Source of the DNA: Fibrobacter sp. UWH4
Lineage (GTDB): Bacteria > Fibrobacterota > Fibrobacteria > Fibrobacterales > Fibrobacteraceae
Direction of reading: 5' to 3'
Assembly (NCBI RefSeq): GCF_900142475.1
Contig: NZ_FRAY01000010.1
Span: forward strand, 1 to 64,000
DNA: 64,000 nucleotides
Part shown: positions 45,215 through 53,784 of the stretch, piece by piece
Layout of the letters: each line of letters begins with the position of its first letter
How positions within the stretch are numbered: position 1 is the first letter of the stretch
Translations under genes and position numbers: made by a program
Notes under the pieces: model-generated
Databases searched by the model: none
What the model saw: only the letters and a program-made list of their open reading frames with translations
Told to the model about the DNA's origin: nothing

Positions 45215-46351
45215 ATGGATAGCTTTTATAATTCGGTGCGGGTTTTTCAAGGACGGGGCTGCTTGCGGGAACTCCCCAGTGTCTGCAAGAAAGCCCTGAA
45301 GGATGACCTGTCCGCTATCATTCTCATTCTCGTCTGGGACAAGTCTGTCCTGGAACAAAAGGGAATCCAAAAACTCCAGGAAGAGTTCCCCAACACCCTG
45401 GTAGAAGAATGTTCCGTTTCAAACCCGGAAATCGAGGACCTTTTCGGCCTTTATCAAAAGTTCTACCGTAAAAAGGTGGATTTGATCATTGCCGTCGGTG
45501 GCGGTAGCGTTATGGACCTGGGCAAGTCCCTTTGCATGATCCACGACGAGGAAATTGAATCTGCGGAGGAACTCAGGAACATTATCGCAGAAAAGCGGTA
45601 CAGGAAAAGTTCCCTGCAGTGGATAGGCGTTCCGACTACCTCGGGAACGGGTAGCGAAGTGACCTGCTGGGCAACGGTCTGGGATATGGAAAACCTGAAA
45701 AAATCTTCCATCGAGACCACAGAAAATTATGCCTATGCGGCCTTTGCCGATTCCCGCTTGACGGAAAACTTGCCTATCAAGTTGGCGGTATCTTCCGCCC
45801 TGGATGCGGCCTGCCACGCGGCAGAAAGCTACTGGGCGAAATCCACGAATTCCATTTCCCAGATGTACGCTTTAAAGGCGATTCATCTTATTTTCTCTGC
45901 GCTTCCCGCTCTAGTAGAAAGGCGAGACCCTATCCTTACATCGGAAATTCTGAGTCGGGCAAGCCTTGTTGCAGGGCTTGCCTTTAGTAACACCCATACG
46001 ACGGCTTGCCATTCTATTTCTTACCCCTTGACAATGCTTTTCCGCATTCCCCACGGCGTTGCAGTTGCACTGCTTCTTGGGGGAGTCTTTAAGCTGAATC
46101 AGTCAAAAATCGAGGATTTACCCGAGTTGCTGGAAAGTTTCGGGGTAAAGTCCGTAGACGATATCCAGCCCCTGGTGGAAGGGTTCTTGACGGCGGCAGG
46201 CTTTGAAATAAGGCTTTCGAAGTGGGGGGCGACTGACGCCACCTTAGAAGAGGCTGCAGAAAAGAGCATGACCAAGGGCCGTGCCGACAACAACCCGGTG
46301 CCCCTTGATAAAGAAACGGTTTTAAAAATTCTCAACAACATAAAGGGATGA
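45215..46351 (+). CDS. Iron-containing alcohol dehydrogenase of the phosphonate operon
   Basis: The 378-residue group III (iron) alcohol dehydrogenase has the NAD-binding VGGGSVMDLGKSL, the PTTSGTGSEVT motif, and the metal ligands around DAACHAAESY and the HTTACHSISYPLTMLFRIPHG region. In phosphonate operons such enzymes reduce phosphonoacetaldehyde to 2-hydroxyethylphosphonate, or here might reduce the acetaldehyde made by PhnX. The choice cannot be made from sequence alone. It starts 4 nt after phnX and its end overlaps phnD. Confidence 0.85.
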   Translation: MDSFYNSVRVFQGRGCLRELPSVCKKALKDDLSAIILILVWDKSVLEQKGIQKLQEEFPNTLVEECSVSNPEIEDLFGLYQKFYRKKVDLIIAVGGGSVMDLGKSLCMIHDEEIESAEELRNIIAEKRYRKSSLQWIGVPTTSGTGSEVTCWATVWDMENLKKSSIETTENYAYAAFADSRLTENLPIKLAVSSALDAACHAAESYWAKSTNSISQMYALKAIHLIFSALPALVERRDPILTSEILSRASLVAGLAFSNTHTTACHSISYPLTMLFRIPHGVAVALLLGGVFKLNQSKIEDLPELLESFGVKSVDDIQPLVEGFLTAAGFEIRLSKWGATDATLEEAAEKSMTKGRADNNPVPLDKETVLKILNNIKG

Positions 46352-47286
46352 CCATCATGAATACTAAAAGGATTTCTAACAAAAAAGACTACGCGGTTTT
46401 CGGAATCATAGCGACTATGGTTCTTGCGATCTGCGCCATTTACATTTGCGGATGTAGCGGAGAATCGGTAAAAAACTTCACCATCGCCTACGCGCCAAAC
46501 GAGTCTACGGAACAGAGTACTGATGCCCGTAACGGTCTTGCAAAGGATCTTGGAGCGTTTCTCGGAGTGGAGGTAAAGGAAATTCAGGCCACGGACTACA
46601 ATGCGATTATTGAGGCCCTTCGTACGGGAAAGGCCGACATGGCTTACCTGGGGGCCCTTTCTGTTGCCCTCGCCATGGAACGCGCCGGGGCTGAACCCAT
46701 TGTCATGAAGGCCCCGAAGGGCGACAAGACCCTGGCCACTTACCGCTCCGTGTTTATCGCCAAGAGCGATAACGAAAGGATTAACACCCCCCGTGATGCC
46801 AAGGGCAAGAAAATCGCCTTTGTGGACCCGAATTCCACCTCGGGAAACCTGGTGCCTACTTCTGAGATCATGAATGTGTTTGACGACGAAAAACTGAACT
46901 CCGACCTGATTCACACCAACGGGAAGTTTTTCGAGGCGGTGAGCTTTTCCGGTAAGCACCAGGCCGGCCTCCAGGCGGTCATCAAGGGCGATGTGGATAT
47001 TGTCCCCATTTCCGACCAGATCCTTGCTTCGGAAATTGCCAACGGCAATGCGGCTGAGGGTTCTGTAAAGGTTATTCACTCCTCGGCTCCGATTCCTGCC
47101 GAAGTCATGACCGTTGGCAAAACGGTTTCTCCGGAACTGAAGGCAAAACTCGTCAAGTTCCTGACGGCCTACGACAATGCAGAATATTTCGCAAAGGTCA
47201 TCAAGGTGCCTAGCGCCCGGTTTGTACCTTCTTCCAAGGATGATTACGCCGCAATCGTGACCCTTAACCGCAACATCAACCAGTAA
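46348..47286 (+). CDS. phnD: Phosphonate-binding lipoprotein PhnD
   Basis: The 312-residue protein has an N-terminal membrane/lipoprotein signal (ICAIYICGC) and a PhnD-type periplasmic binding domain: FTIAYAPNESTEQSTDARNGLAKDLGAFLGVEVKEIQATDYNAIIEALRTGKADMAYLGALS, KKIAFVDPNSTSGNLVPTSEI and SGKHQAGLQAVIKGDVDIVPISDQI. It delivers phosphonates or related anions to PhnCE. Start ATG overlaps the preceding stop (ATGA); a second ATG three codons later is possible. Confidence 0.93.
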   Translation: MTIMNTKRISNKKDYAVFGIIATMVLAICAIYICGCSGESVKNFTIAYAPNESTEQSTDARNGLAKDLGAFLGVEVKEIQATDYNAIIEALRTGKADMAYLGALSVALAMERAGAEPIVMKAPKGDKTLATYRSVFIAKSDNERINTPRDAKGKKIAFVDPNSTSGNLVPTSEIMNVFDDEKLNSDLIHTNGKFFEAVSFSGKHQAGLQAVIKGDVDIVPISDQILASEIANGNAAEGSVKVIHSSAPIPAEVMTVGKTVSPELKAKLVKFLTAYDNAEYFAKVIKVPSARFVPSSKDDYAAIVTLNRNINQ

Positions 47287-47316
47287 TCGGAAAATTTGGC
47301 AAGGTTATAGTATTTT

Positions 47317-48123
47317 ATGGAACCGATTTTAAGATTCGACCATGTGACGAAACGTTACGGGAACGGGGTCCGTGCCCTGAAGGACGTGTCCCTTTCCATA
47401 AGGCCCGGTGAATTTGTATCCATCATCGGCCCTTCGGGCTCGGGAAAGTCTACCCTTCTGCGGTCTATCAACAAGCTGATTTCTACGACAGAAGGGAACG
47501 TTTTTTTCGACGGTGAAAACGTGGCGTCCCTTCGCGGAAGCAGACTCCGCAGGAGTCGATCTAAAATCGGTATGATTTTCCAGAATTACAACCTGGTCAA
47601 TAACCTTTCGGTTCTTCAGAACGTACTCCACGGCCGCCTGGGGCACATGAAGGGTATCCGGGGAATCCTCGGGCTCTATTCCGAAGAGGACAAGGAAAAC
47701 GCCTGGAACCTTCTGGAAGAAATGGGCCTTGAAAATTTCAGCTATAACAAGGCGGGAACCCTTTCCGGTGGGCAAAAGCAGCGGGTGGGAATTGCCCGTG
47801 CCATTATCCAGGATCCTAAAATCCTCCTGTGTGACGAGCCTATTGCCTCCCTGGACCCTTCCAGCGCCAAGGTCATAATGGACCTTTTAAGAAAAATGGC
47901 CCAGAAGCGGGGCATTCCCTGCCTGGTGAATCTGCATCAGGTCGATGTGGCTCTACGGTATTCCACGCGAATCATCGGACTCCATGCCGGTGAGGTTGTC
48001 TTTGACGGAAGCCCCGAAGAATTGAACGGGACCGCCATGGAGCGGATTTATGGAACTTCGGTTTACAACTTAGTGGCAGGGACCTCCGATGAAACGGAAA
48101 TGCGGCAAGCCTATGCAGTCTGA
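47317..48123 (+). CDS. phnC: Phosphonate ABC transporter ATPase PhnC
   Basis: The 268-residue ATPase shows Walker A GPSGSGKST, the PhnC-type IGMIFQNYNLVNNLSVLQNVLHGRLGH, signature LSGGQKQR and Walker B ILLCDEPIASLDP with NLHQVDVALRY as the switch region. It powers PhnE permeases. The end overlaps the phnE1 start region by 35 nt. Confidence 0.95.
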   Translation: MEPILRFDHVTKRYGNGVRALKDVSLSIRPGEFVSIIGPSGSGKSTLLRSINKLISTTEGNVFFDGENVASLRGSRLRRSRSKIGMIFQNYNLVNNLSVLQNVLHGRLGHMKGIRGILGLYSEEDKENAWNLLEEMGLENFSYNKAGTLSGGQKQRVGIARAIIQDPKILLCDEPIASLDPSSAKVIMDLLRKMAQKRGIPCLVNLHQVDVALRYSTRIIGLHAGEVVFDGSPEELNGTAMERIYGTSVYNLVAGTSDETEMRQAYAV

Positions 48124-48892
48124 AAAGCGGCTCTATAACATCCTGTTCTTCTGCATTGTAGCGTTGTTTGTGGCCAGCACCGCCTTTACCCGCTACAATC
48201 CATTTGAGGTATTCTTTAACCTGGAAAATTTCCGTTCCTTTATCGTGGACGATTTCTTTCCGCCAGCCCTTCCTACGGGCCTGAAACTAGAAGCGATTTT
48301 TCAGGGAATCCTGACGACTATCTGCATGGCCCTCTCGGCGACAACGGTGGCGGCGCTCCTAGCCTTCTTGACATCCCTCTTTGCCAGTAAGCGGGTGTCT
48401 CCTGCTGCCTGGTCCCCGAAGTTTGTCCGCGGCTTTGCCACCTTTCTTAGAAACATTCCCGCTCTGGTTTGGGCCTTTATCCTGTTCTCTTCTTTGGGGA
48501 TTGGTACGGGAGTTGGTTTTGTCGCCCTCTGCATTAGCAGTTACGCCTTCATGGTTCGCGCCTTTTCCGAAACCATCGACGACATTTCCCAGGACAATCT
48601 GGAAAGCTTGCAGGCGGCAGGGGCTTCCTTTATCCAGGTGGTGTTCCACGGCATTTTGCCCTCTTGCTTGCGGGGCTTTATTTCCTGGTTCCTGTACTGC
48701 ATCGAGGTGAACCTCCGGTCTTCTACGGTGGTAGGCATGGTCGGGGGAGGTGGCATCGGCCTTGTGCTGCTTTCGTACCTGAAAGGCTTCAAGTATAACA
48801 TGTCCTTTACCATTATTCTCGCTATCGCCGTAATGGTCCTGTTTGTAGATGCTCTTACCAACTATTTACGCAAGGAGCTGGATTTAGAATGA
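48089..48892 (+). CDS. phnE: Phosphonate ABC transporter permease PhnE (first copy)
   Basis: The 267-residue inner-membrane permease has about six transmembrane segments. FVRGFATFLRNIPALVWAFILFSSLGIGTGVGFVAL and the EAA loop DNLESLQAAGASFIQVVFHGILPS followed by RSSTVVGMVGGGGIGLVL are typical of PhnE. The ATG at 48089 lies inside phnC; an in-frame ATG at 48113 would shorten it by eight residues. The next permease gene starts 4 nt before its stop. Confidence 0.93.
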   Translation: MKRKCGKPMQSEKRLYNILFFCIVALFVASTAFTRYNPFEVFFNLENFRSFIVDDFFPPALPTGLKLEAIFQGILTTICMALSATTVAALLAFLTSLFASKRVSPAAWSPKFVRGFATFLRNIPALVWAFILFSSLGIGTGVGFVALCISSYAFMVRAFSETIDDISQDNLESLQAAGASFIQVVFHGILPSCLRGFISWFLYCIEVNLRSSTVVGMVGGGGIGLVLLSYLKGFKYNMSFTIILAIAVMVLFVDALTNYLRKELDLE

Positions 48893-49707
48893 CGGCAACA
48901 GCAATCCGCAGGACGGCCTCGGGAAAAATGAGGATCGACTGCATCGAAAAGAATCGGTCGGCCTCTGTATTTCTGGTTGTCATGGCGGTTCTCTCCATTT
49001 TGGGAATGCTTTACCTGGATATTCCCTGGTCCAAGATGCTTGCCCGTGTCCCTCAGGTGGCGGGAGTGTTCTGGAAACTGGGGCATCTTGATTTTTCGAA
49101 CTTCGACCTCATCGGTACGGCCCTTTGGGAAACCATTTCCATTACGGTGCTTTCCACTATTTACAGTCTGCTCCTTTCCATCTTTTTTGGCATGCTGGCT
49201 GCAGAAAACATTTTTCGGTGTCCCCTCCTTTCCACTTCGGTCAAGGCTGTCTTTTCCTTCCTCCGTGCCGTGCCCACCCCGGTATGGGTCCTCTTGATGA
49301 TGATCTGTATCGGGATGGGACCTGCGGCTGGAATTGCGGGGCTCTGTGTACACACCACGGCTTTCTTTACACGGGCTTTTGCCCAGAGTTTTGAGGCGGT
49401 CCCTACCCAGACCATAGAAGCTTTACAGTCGGCGGGAGCGAGCCGGATTTCCGTATTCTTCAATGCGGTTCTTCCCTCGGCTATCCCGGAACTGGTGGCC
49501 TGGACGGGAATGCGCTTCGAAATCAACTTCTCGGAATGTGCCATCCTTGGCATGGTGGGGGCTGGCGGTATTGGCTATGTCATCTCCACTAACATCGAAG
49601 GATATGAATACGGTACGGCGGGACTTGCCGTCCTCTGCGTATTCGTCATTGCCTTTTGCATTGAACGGGCCTTTATCTGCATCAAGGCCAGGCAACGGGC
49701 CTGCTAA
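48889..49707 (+). CDS. phnE: Phosphonate ABC transporter permease PhnE (second copy)
   Basis: The 272-residue permease is related to the preceding one. Features are AVFSFLRAVPTPVWVLLMMICIGMGPAAGIAGLCVHTTAFFTRAFAQSFEAV, the EAA loop QTIEALQSAGASRISVFFNAVLPSAIPELVAWTGMRFEINFSECAILGMVGAGGIGYVI and six membrane segments. With the first PhnE it likely forms a heterodimeric channel, as in many two-permease phosphonate transporters. Start overlaps the previous stop. Confidence 0.93.
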   Translation: MTATAIRRTASGKMRIDCIEKNRSASVFLVVMAVLSILGMLYLDIPWSKMLARVPQVAGVFWKLGHLDFSNFDLIGTALWETISITVLSTIYSLLLSIFFGMLAAENIFRCPLLSTSVKAVFSFLRAVPTPVWVLLMMICIGMGPAAGIAGLCVHTTAFFTRAFAQSFEAVPTQTIEALQSAGASRISVFFNAVLPSAIPELVAWTGMRFEINFSECAILGMVGAGGIGYVISTNIEGYEYGTAGLAVLCVFVIAFCIERAFICIKARQRAC

Positions 49708-49732
49708 CTCACACGGTAACGAAGGAACCATT

Positions 49733-51796
49733 ATGAAACTGACGGAAGAAAACTACATCGAGCGGGATGTGTCGTGGATGCTTTTTAACCGCCGCATTCT
49801 GGCGGAAGCCCAGCGACAGGAAATTCCGCTGATGGAGCGGCTTAACTTTTTGGGAATTTACAGCAATAACTTGGATGAATTTTTCCGGGTCCGCGTAGCG
49901 ACTCTCAACCGCATCGTGGATTTTGCGGACAAGAATTCCAAGGACCTTCGAGAACGTAGCAAGCAGGCCTTAAAGACTATTGGAAGGCTTAACGCCAAGT
50001 ACGCCCAGACCTTCAAGGAAACCGTTACGGATGTGTTCAACCAGTTGCAGAAAAAACATATCCACCTTCTTTCGGAGCAGGAACTGGACGATTCCCAGAA
50101 AGAGGCCGTAAAGGAATACTGCCTCTCGAAACTGGCGGGAAACCTTTCTCCCGTCTGGCTTTCTTCGGTCCAGGGAGTCAATTCCCTGTCCGATGACTCC
50201 ATCCACTTTGTCGTCCGCCTCAAAAAGCAGGACGAGCAGAAGAAGGGGCGCCGCAAGGGCTATGCCATTATCGAGATTCCCGTCAAGAAGTTCGGCCGTT
50301 TCGTGCAACTGCCCGATGTCAGTTCCGGTAATGTTACGGACCATTACGTCATGTACCTGGACGATGTAATCCGCTGCGCCTTGCCCTACCTTTTCCCGGG
50401 TTCCGGCTTCAACCGTTTCGAGGCCTGGTCCTTCAAGTTTACGAAGGATGCGGAAATGGAACTGGATACCAACATCCAGGGCGGTACGCTGCAGAAAATC
50501 GCCAAGGGGGTCAGGAGCCGCAAGAACGGCTTGCCAATCCGTTTTATCTACGACGAGAAAATGCCCCGGGAAGTGCTGAAGAAATTGCTGGAACAGCTGA
50601 AGCTTTCTTCGGTGGACGCGAGCCTTCCTTCGGGCCGCCATCAGAACCATAAGGACCTGATGAAGTTTCCGCGGTTTGAAGCTCCTAGGGGAACGAAGTT
50701 CGAATACCCCAAGTGGCCTTCGGTCATGCCCGCCTGGGCCATGGCCCCCACCCTTCTGGATGTCATCCGCGAAAAGGACCGCTTCATCCATGTGCCTTAC
50801 CATTCCTTCGATGCCTACATCAACCTGTTGCGGGAAGCCGCCATCAATCCGGAAGTCAAGGGAATCAAGACCACCCTCTACAGGCTCGCCCGTGATTCGA
50901 AGGTTATCGGTTCCCTGATCGCCGCGGCCCGTAACGGCAAGAAGGTGACGGTGGTCATCGAGCTCTTGGCCCGCTTTGACGAGGAATCCAATATCGACTG
51001 GTGCAAGAAAATGGCCGATGCGGGTATCCATGTGATTATGGGGGTGGAAGGCCTCAAGATTCACTCCAAGGTGACGCTGATTACGGCGAAGAAGGGAAAC
51101 CTGGCCTGTATTTCTACGGGCAACTTCCACGAAGGAAACGCCTGCGCCTATACGGACTTTCTGCAGTTCACGGCGCGGCAGCCTATTGTAAAGGATGTGG
51201 AGCGGCTCTTCGACTTTATCGAGAAACCCTATATGTCCGTCAAGTTCAAGGAGCTGGTGGTTTCACCCAACGACATGCGCCGTCAGTTGACGCGGCTCAT
51301 TAACCAGGAAATCCGCAACCATAACCTGGGCTACCCGGCCTATATCCTGTGCAAGCTCAACCATGTCACTGACGAAAGCATGGTGAAAAAAATTTACGAA
51401 GCCGCTTCGGCGGGTGTCAAGGTGGATTTGCTGGTGCGTGGCAACTGTTCTTTGGTGCCTTCCTTGCCGGAACTGGGCGGAAACCTGCGGGTAAACGCCA
51501 TTATCGACCGCTACCTGGAACATTCCCGTATCCTCATCTTTGCTAACGGTGTAGATCTGGAACACCTGGGAGTGGGCGAAGAAGACGGAAGCTACCACGA
51601 CTACAAGGTTTTTATCGGTTCGGCCGACTGGATGCCCCGAAATCTGGACCACCGCATCGAAGTCTATTCTCCGGTTTTCGACATCGACATTAAGCGGGAA
51701 GCCCGGCTCGTCGTGGAGCAGGGCATGCGCAACAATTACAATAGTTTCAGGTCCCAGGCGGAACTGTACAAACATTACAAGGCAGTAGAAAAGTAA
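49733..51796 (+). CDS. ppk1: Polyphosphate kinase 1
   Basis: The 687-residue enzyme makes polyphosphate from ATP. N-terminal ERDVSWMLFNRRILAEAQRQEIPLMERLNFLGIYSNNLDEFFRVRV is the classic Ppk1 start; FIHVPYHSFDAYINLLREAA and GIKTTLYRLARDSKVI follow. Catalytic His444 lies in GLKIHSKVTLIT; the second active-site His640 lies in MPRNLDHRIEVYSPV. The start ATG at 49733 has GAAGGA upstream; the longer frame runs into phnE. Only 1 nt separates it from ppx, and it follows the phosphonate genes, so phosphate import and storage appear coordinated. Confidence 0.96.
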   Translation: MKLTEENYIERDVSWMLFNRRILAEAQRQEIPLMERLNFLGIYSNNLDEFFRVRVATLNRIVDFADKNSKDLRERSKQALKTIGRLNAKYAQTFKETVTDVFNQLQKKHIHLLSEQELDDSQKEAVKEYCLSKLAGNLSPVWLSSVQGVNSLSDDSIHFVVRLKKQDEQKKGRRKGYAIIEIPVKKFGRFVQLPDVSSGNVTDHYVMYLDDVIRCALPYLFPGSGFNRFEAWSFKFTKDAEMELDTNIQGGTLQKIAKGVRSRKNGLPIRFIYDEKMPREVLKKLLEQLKLSSVDASLPSGRHQNHKDLMKFPRFEAPRGTKFEYPKWPSVMPAWAMAPTLLDVIREKDRFIHVPYHSFDAYINLLREAAINPEVKGIKTTLYRLARDSKVIGSLIAAARNGKKVTVVIELLARFDEESNIDWCKKMADAGIHVIMGVEGLKIHSKVTLITAKKGNLACISTGNFHEGNACAYTDFLQFTARQPIVKDVERLFDFIEKPYMSVKFKELVVSPNDMRRQLTRLINQEIRNHNLGYPAYILCKLNHVTDESMVKKIYEAASAGVKVDLLVRGNCSLVPSLPELGGNLRVNAIIDRYLEHSRILIFANGVDLEHLGVGEEDGSYHDYKVFIGSADWMPRNLDHRIEVYSPVFDIDIKREARLVVEQGMRNNYNSFRSQAELYKHYKAVEK

Positions 51797-51797
51797 A

Positions 51798-52772
51798 ATG
51801 AAACGTGCAAGAAAGAATCCTATCAACCTGGCCGCCATCGATATCGGCTCCAATGCGGCCCGCCTTCTCATCAAGACCGCCACTTTCCAGGAAGACGGCT
51901 CTGTTAACCTGGAAAAGCAGCAGTTTATCCGCTTTCCCCTGCGCCTGGGCGTTGACGTTTTCCAGGACGGGAAAATCAGCGAGGAACGGGAAGAACAGTT
52001 CTTGTGCATGATTAAGGCCTTCAAGCAGTTTATGAACATATACAATGTGGCGGATTACCGTGCCTGTGCTACTTCGGCCTTGCGGGACGCGACCAACGGC
52101 CAGAAAGTGCTGCGCCGAATCCGCCGCCGTACCGGAATCGATATCGAACTGATTTCAGGCGAAGAAGAAGCTCGGGTCATTTACGACAACCACACGGAAC
52201 AGCTCCTGGAAACCGCTCCTCGAAAAAACGGCCTCGAAAGGACCTACCTTAACGTAGATGTGGGCGGCGGTTCTACCGAAATTAGCCTCATTTACCAGGG
52301 CCAGCTCATGGGAAGCCGAAGTTTCAATATCGGTACCCTGCGGTTGCTCATCGGCCTGGTGGACATGGATTCCATAGACGACATGTGCGACGAAATCCGC
52401 ATGATGATGGTGAATCGGGGGCCCGTTTCTATTATCGGTTCCGGCGGAAACATCAACAAGCTTTATCGTCTGGTACCCAAGAAGGTGCGGCGGGATAATC
52501 GCCTTTCCCTGACGCAACTAGAACAGCTTTACGACAAACTTTCTTCCCTCAGTTTCGAGGAACGGATGAAACAGTTCGACCTCCGCTCCAGCCGTGCCGA
52601 CGTCATTGTACCGGCGGCCCAGATCTTTATCTCTATCGCGAGGGCAGTCAAGGCCACCGAAATCATCGTCCCCACCATCGGCCTTGCCGACGGCATCATC
52701 AAGGAACTCTGCACAAAGATACAGACGGGGGGGAAGCGTCGGGAAATTGGTAAAGACGCAGAACGCAATTAG
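51798..52772 (+). CDS. ppx: Exopolyphosphatase (Ppx/GppA family), 3' end altered
   Basis: The 324-residue protein has the ASKHA phosphatase features NLAAIDIGSNAARLLIKTA, ACATSALRDATNG, ISGEEEARVIY, LNVDVGGGSTEISLI and SIIGSGGNINKLYRLV. It degrades polyphosphate or pppGpp. Its last 10-12 codons (after CTKIQTGG) run out of frame through DNA that belongs to a foreign AlbA-type gene, so the natural C-terminus has been replaced; the catalytic domain is complete. A diverged copy of codons corresponding to 52308-52532 recurs at 53431-53655. Confidence 0.9.
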   Translation: MKRARKNPINLAAIDIGSNAARLLIKTATFQEDGSVNLEKQQFIRFPLRLGVDVFQDGKISEEREEQFLCMIKAFKQFMNIYNVADYRACATSALRDATNGQKVLRRIRRRTGIDIELISGEEEARVIYDNHTEQLLETAPRKNGLERTYLNVDVGGGSTEISLIYQGQLMGSRSFNIGTLRLLIGLVDMDSIDDMCDEIRMMMVNRGPVSIIGSGGNINKLYRLVPKKVRRDNRLSLTQLEQLYDKLSSLSFEERMKQFDLRSSRADVIVPAAQIFISIARAVKATEIIVPTIGLADGIIKELCTKIQTGGKRREIGKDAERN

Positions 52773-53430
52773 TGCAATGTATTTGCGCAAAAGCAACAGC
52801 TATACGGAAAATACCGTTTATCCGGGGCTTCGCGAAATTGATATTAAACGCGGAATGCTTAAGAAGGCCAAGGATTTGATTCGTTCCATCAGGTCCAATC
52901 ACCCGTGGCTCAAATTGAACAAGGAAGAATTTTTCAGAGCGGCTGGTTTGATTCGCTATGATTCTACCATTGGAAAGTCGGGCTATACGCTTGCTGCGCT
53001 TATGCTGGTCGGTACGGACGAAGCGATTTCAAGTTATTTGCCATATTATAAAATTGAAGCAATAGTTCGCAAACAAGACCTGATGCGCTACGATGATCGC
53101 TTGACCGTCACATGCAATCTGATTGATGGTTACGAATTGCTGAACGGGTTTATCGAAAAGCATCTCCCTGACAAATTCTATTTGGATGGGAAAACTAGAC
53201 TCTCTTTGCGTGACAAGATTTTTAGAGAAGTGATTGCGAATATGCTGATACATCGTGAATACATGAATCCGATTCCAACAACGCTCGTTATTTATAAAGA
53301 TAAGCTTGTGACGAATAATGCGAACAAGCCCTTTGCGTACGAGAAATTAGCATCTCAACTTTGTTCTTATCCTAAGAATCCGCATATCGCCACAATGTTT
53401 GCACAGATGGGGTTTGCGGAATACCTTGGT
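52741..53430 (+). pseudogene. Fragment of an AlbA-type ATP-binding/RNA-binding-domain protein
   Basis: The frame reads KTQNAISAMYLRKSNSYTEN, then IRSNHPWLKLNKEEFFRAAGLIRYD, GKSGYTLAALMLVGTDEAISSYLPYYKIEAIVRKQDLMRYDDRL and SLRDKIFREVIANMLIHREYMNPIPTTLVIYKDKLVTNNANKP, up to MGFAEYLG. This is the middle of the large AlbA_2 (Schlafen-like) accessory ATP-binding family. The N-terminal AlbA_2 domain (about 190 residues) and the C-terminus are missing. At the right end it fuses in frame to a piece of ppx. No ribosome site precedes a credible start. It is debris of recombination. Confidence 0.8.
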
Positions 53431-53655
53431 ATGGGTAGCCGTAGTTTCAATATCGGAACCCTACGGCTGCTCTGCGGCCTGGTGGACATGGATTCCGTAG
53501 ACGACATGTGCGACGAAATCCGCATGATGAAGGTGAACAGGGGGCCCGTTTCTATTATCGGTTCTGGTGGAAACATCAACAAGCTTTACCGGCTGGTGTC
53601 CAAGAAGGTGCGGCTGGACAATCGCCTTTCCCTGGTCCAGCTGGAACGGCTTTAA
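53431..53655 (+). pseudogene. Diverged duplicate fragment of ppx
   Basis: These 75 codons encode MGSRSFNIGTLRLLCGLVDM and onwards to LSLVQLERL, then stop. They match ppx codons at 52308-52532 with several amino-acid changes (I to C, I to V, M to K, P to S, R to L) and many synonymous ones. The divergence is too high for a fresh tandem copy, suggesting origin from another allele or paralog. It is in frame with the AlbA-type fragment before it. Confidence 0.88.
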
Positions 53656-53673
53656 GAAAATATAAATCACCCG

Positions 53674-53745
53674 AAGGACTATACCGTCGTCATGGTGACC
53701 CATAATATGCAACAGGCCACCTGCGTTTTCGATAGGACCGCCTTT
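53674..53745 (+). pseudogene. Diverged duplicate fragment of pstB
   Basis: 24 codons encode [20 protein letters not shown] and end RTAF, matching PstB around its switch His (43443-43514). No other part of pstB is present. It lies between the ppx fragment and a flavodoxin tail. Confidence 0.85.
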
Positions 53746-53758
53746 GACCCGACAGAGC

Positions 53759-53776
53759 CATAAGTGGGTGGAATAG
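53759..53776 (+). pseudogene. Remnant of a flavodoxin 3' end
   Basis: Six codons encode HKWVE and a TAG stop, followed by GGCTTGC, resembling the end of the exported flavodoxin at 38843-38863 (DKWVK, stop, then GGCGGCTTGC). Short, but it stands beside other debris and has a longer counterpart at 58222. Confidence 0.5.
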
Positions 53777-53784
53777 GCTTGCTT

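Noticed and set aside
52594-53655. A 353-codon frame as a functional gene
   Set aside because: Its first part is antiphase to ppx, the middle lacks the AlbA domain, and the end is a ppx fragment; no ribosome site.
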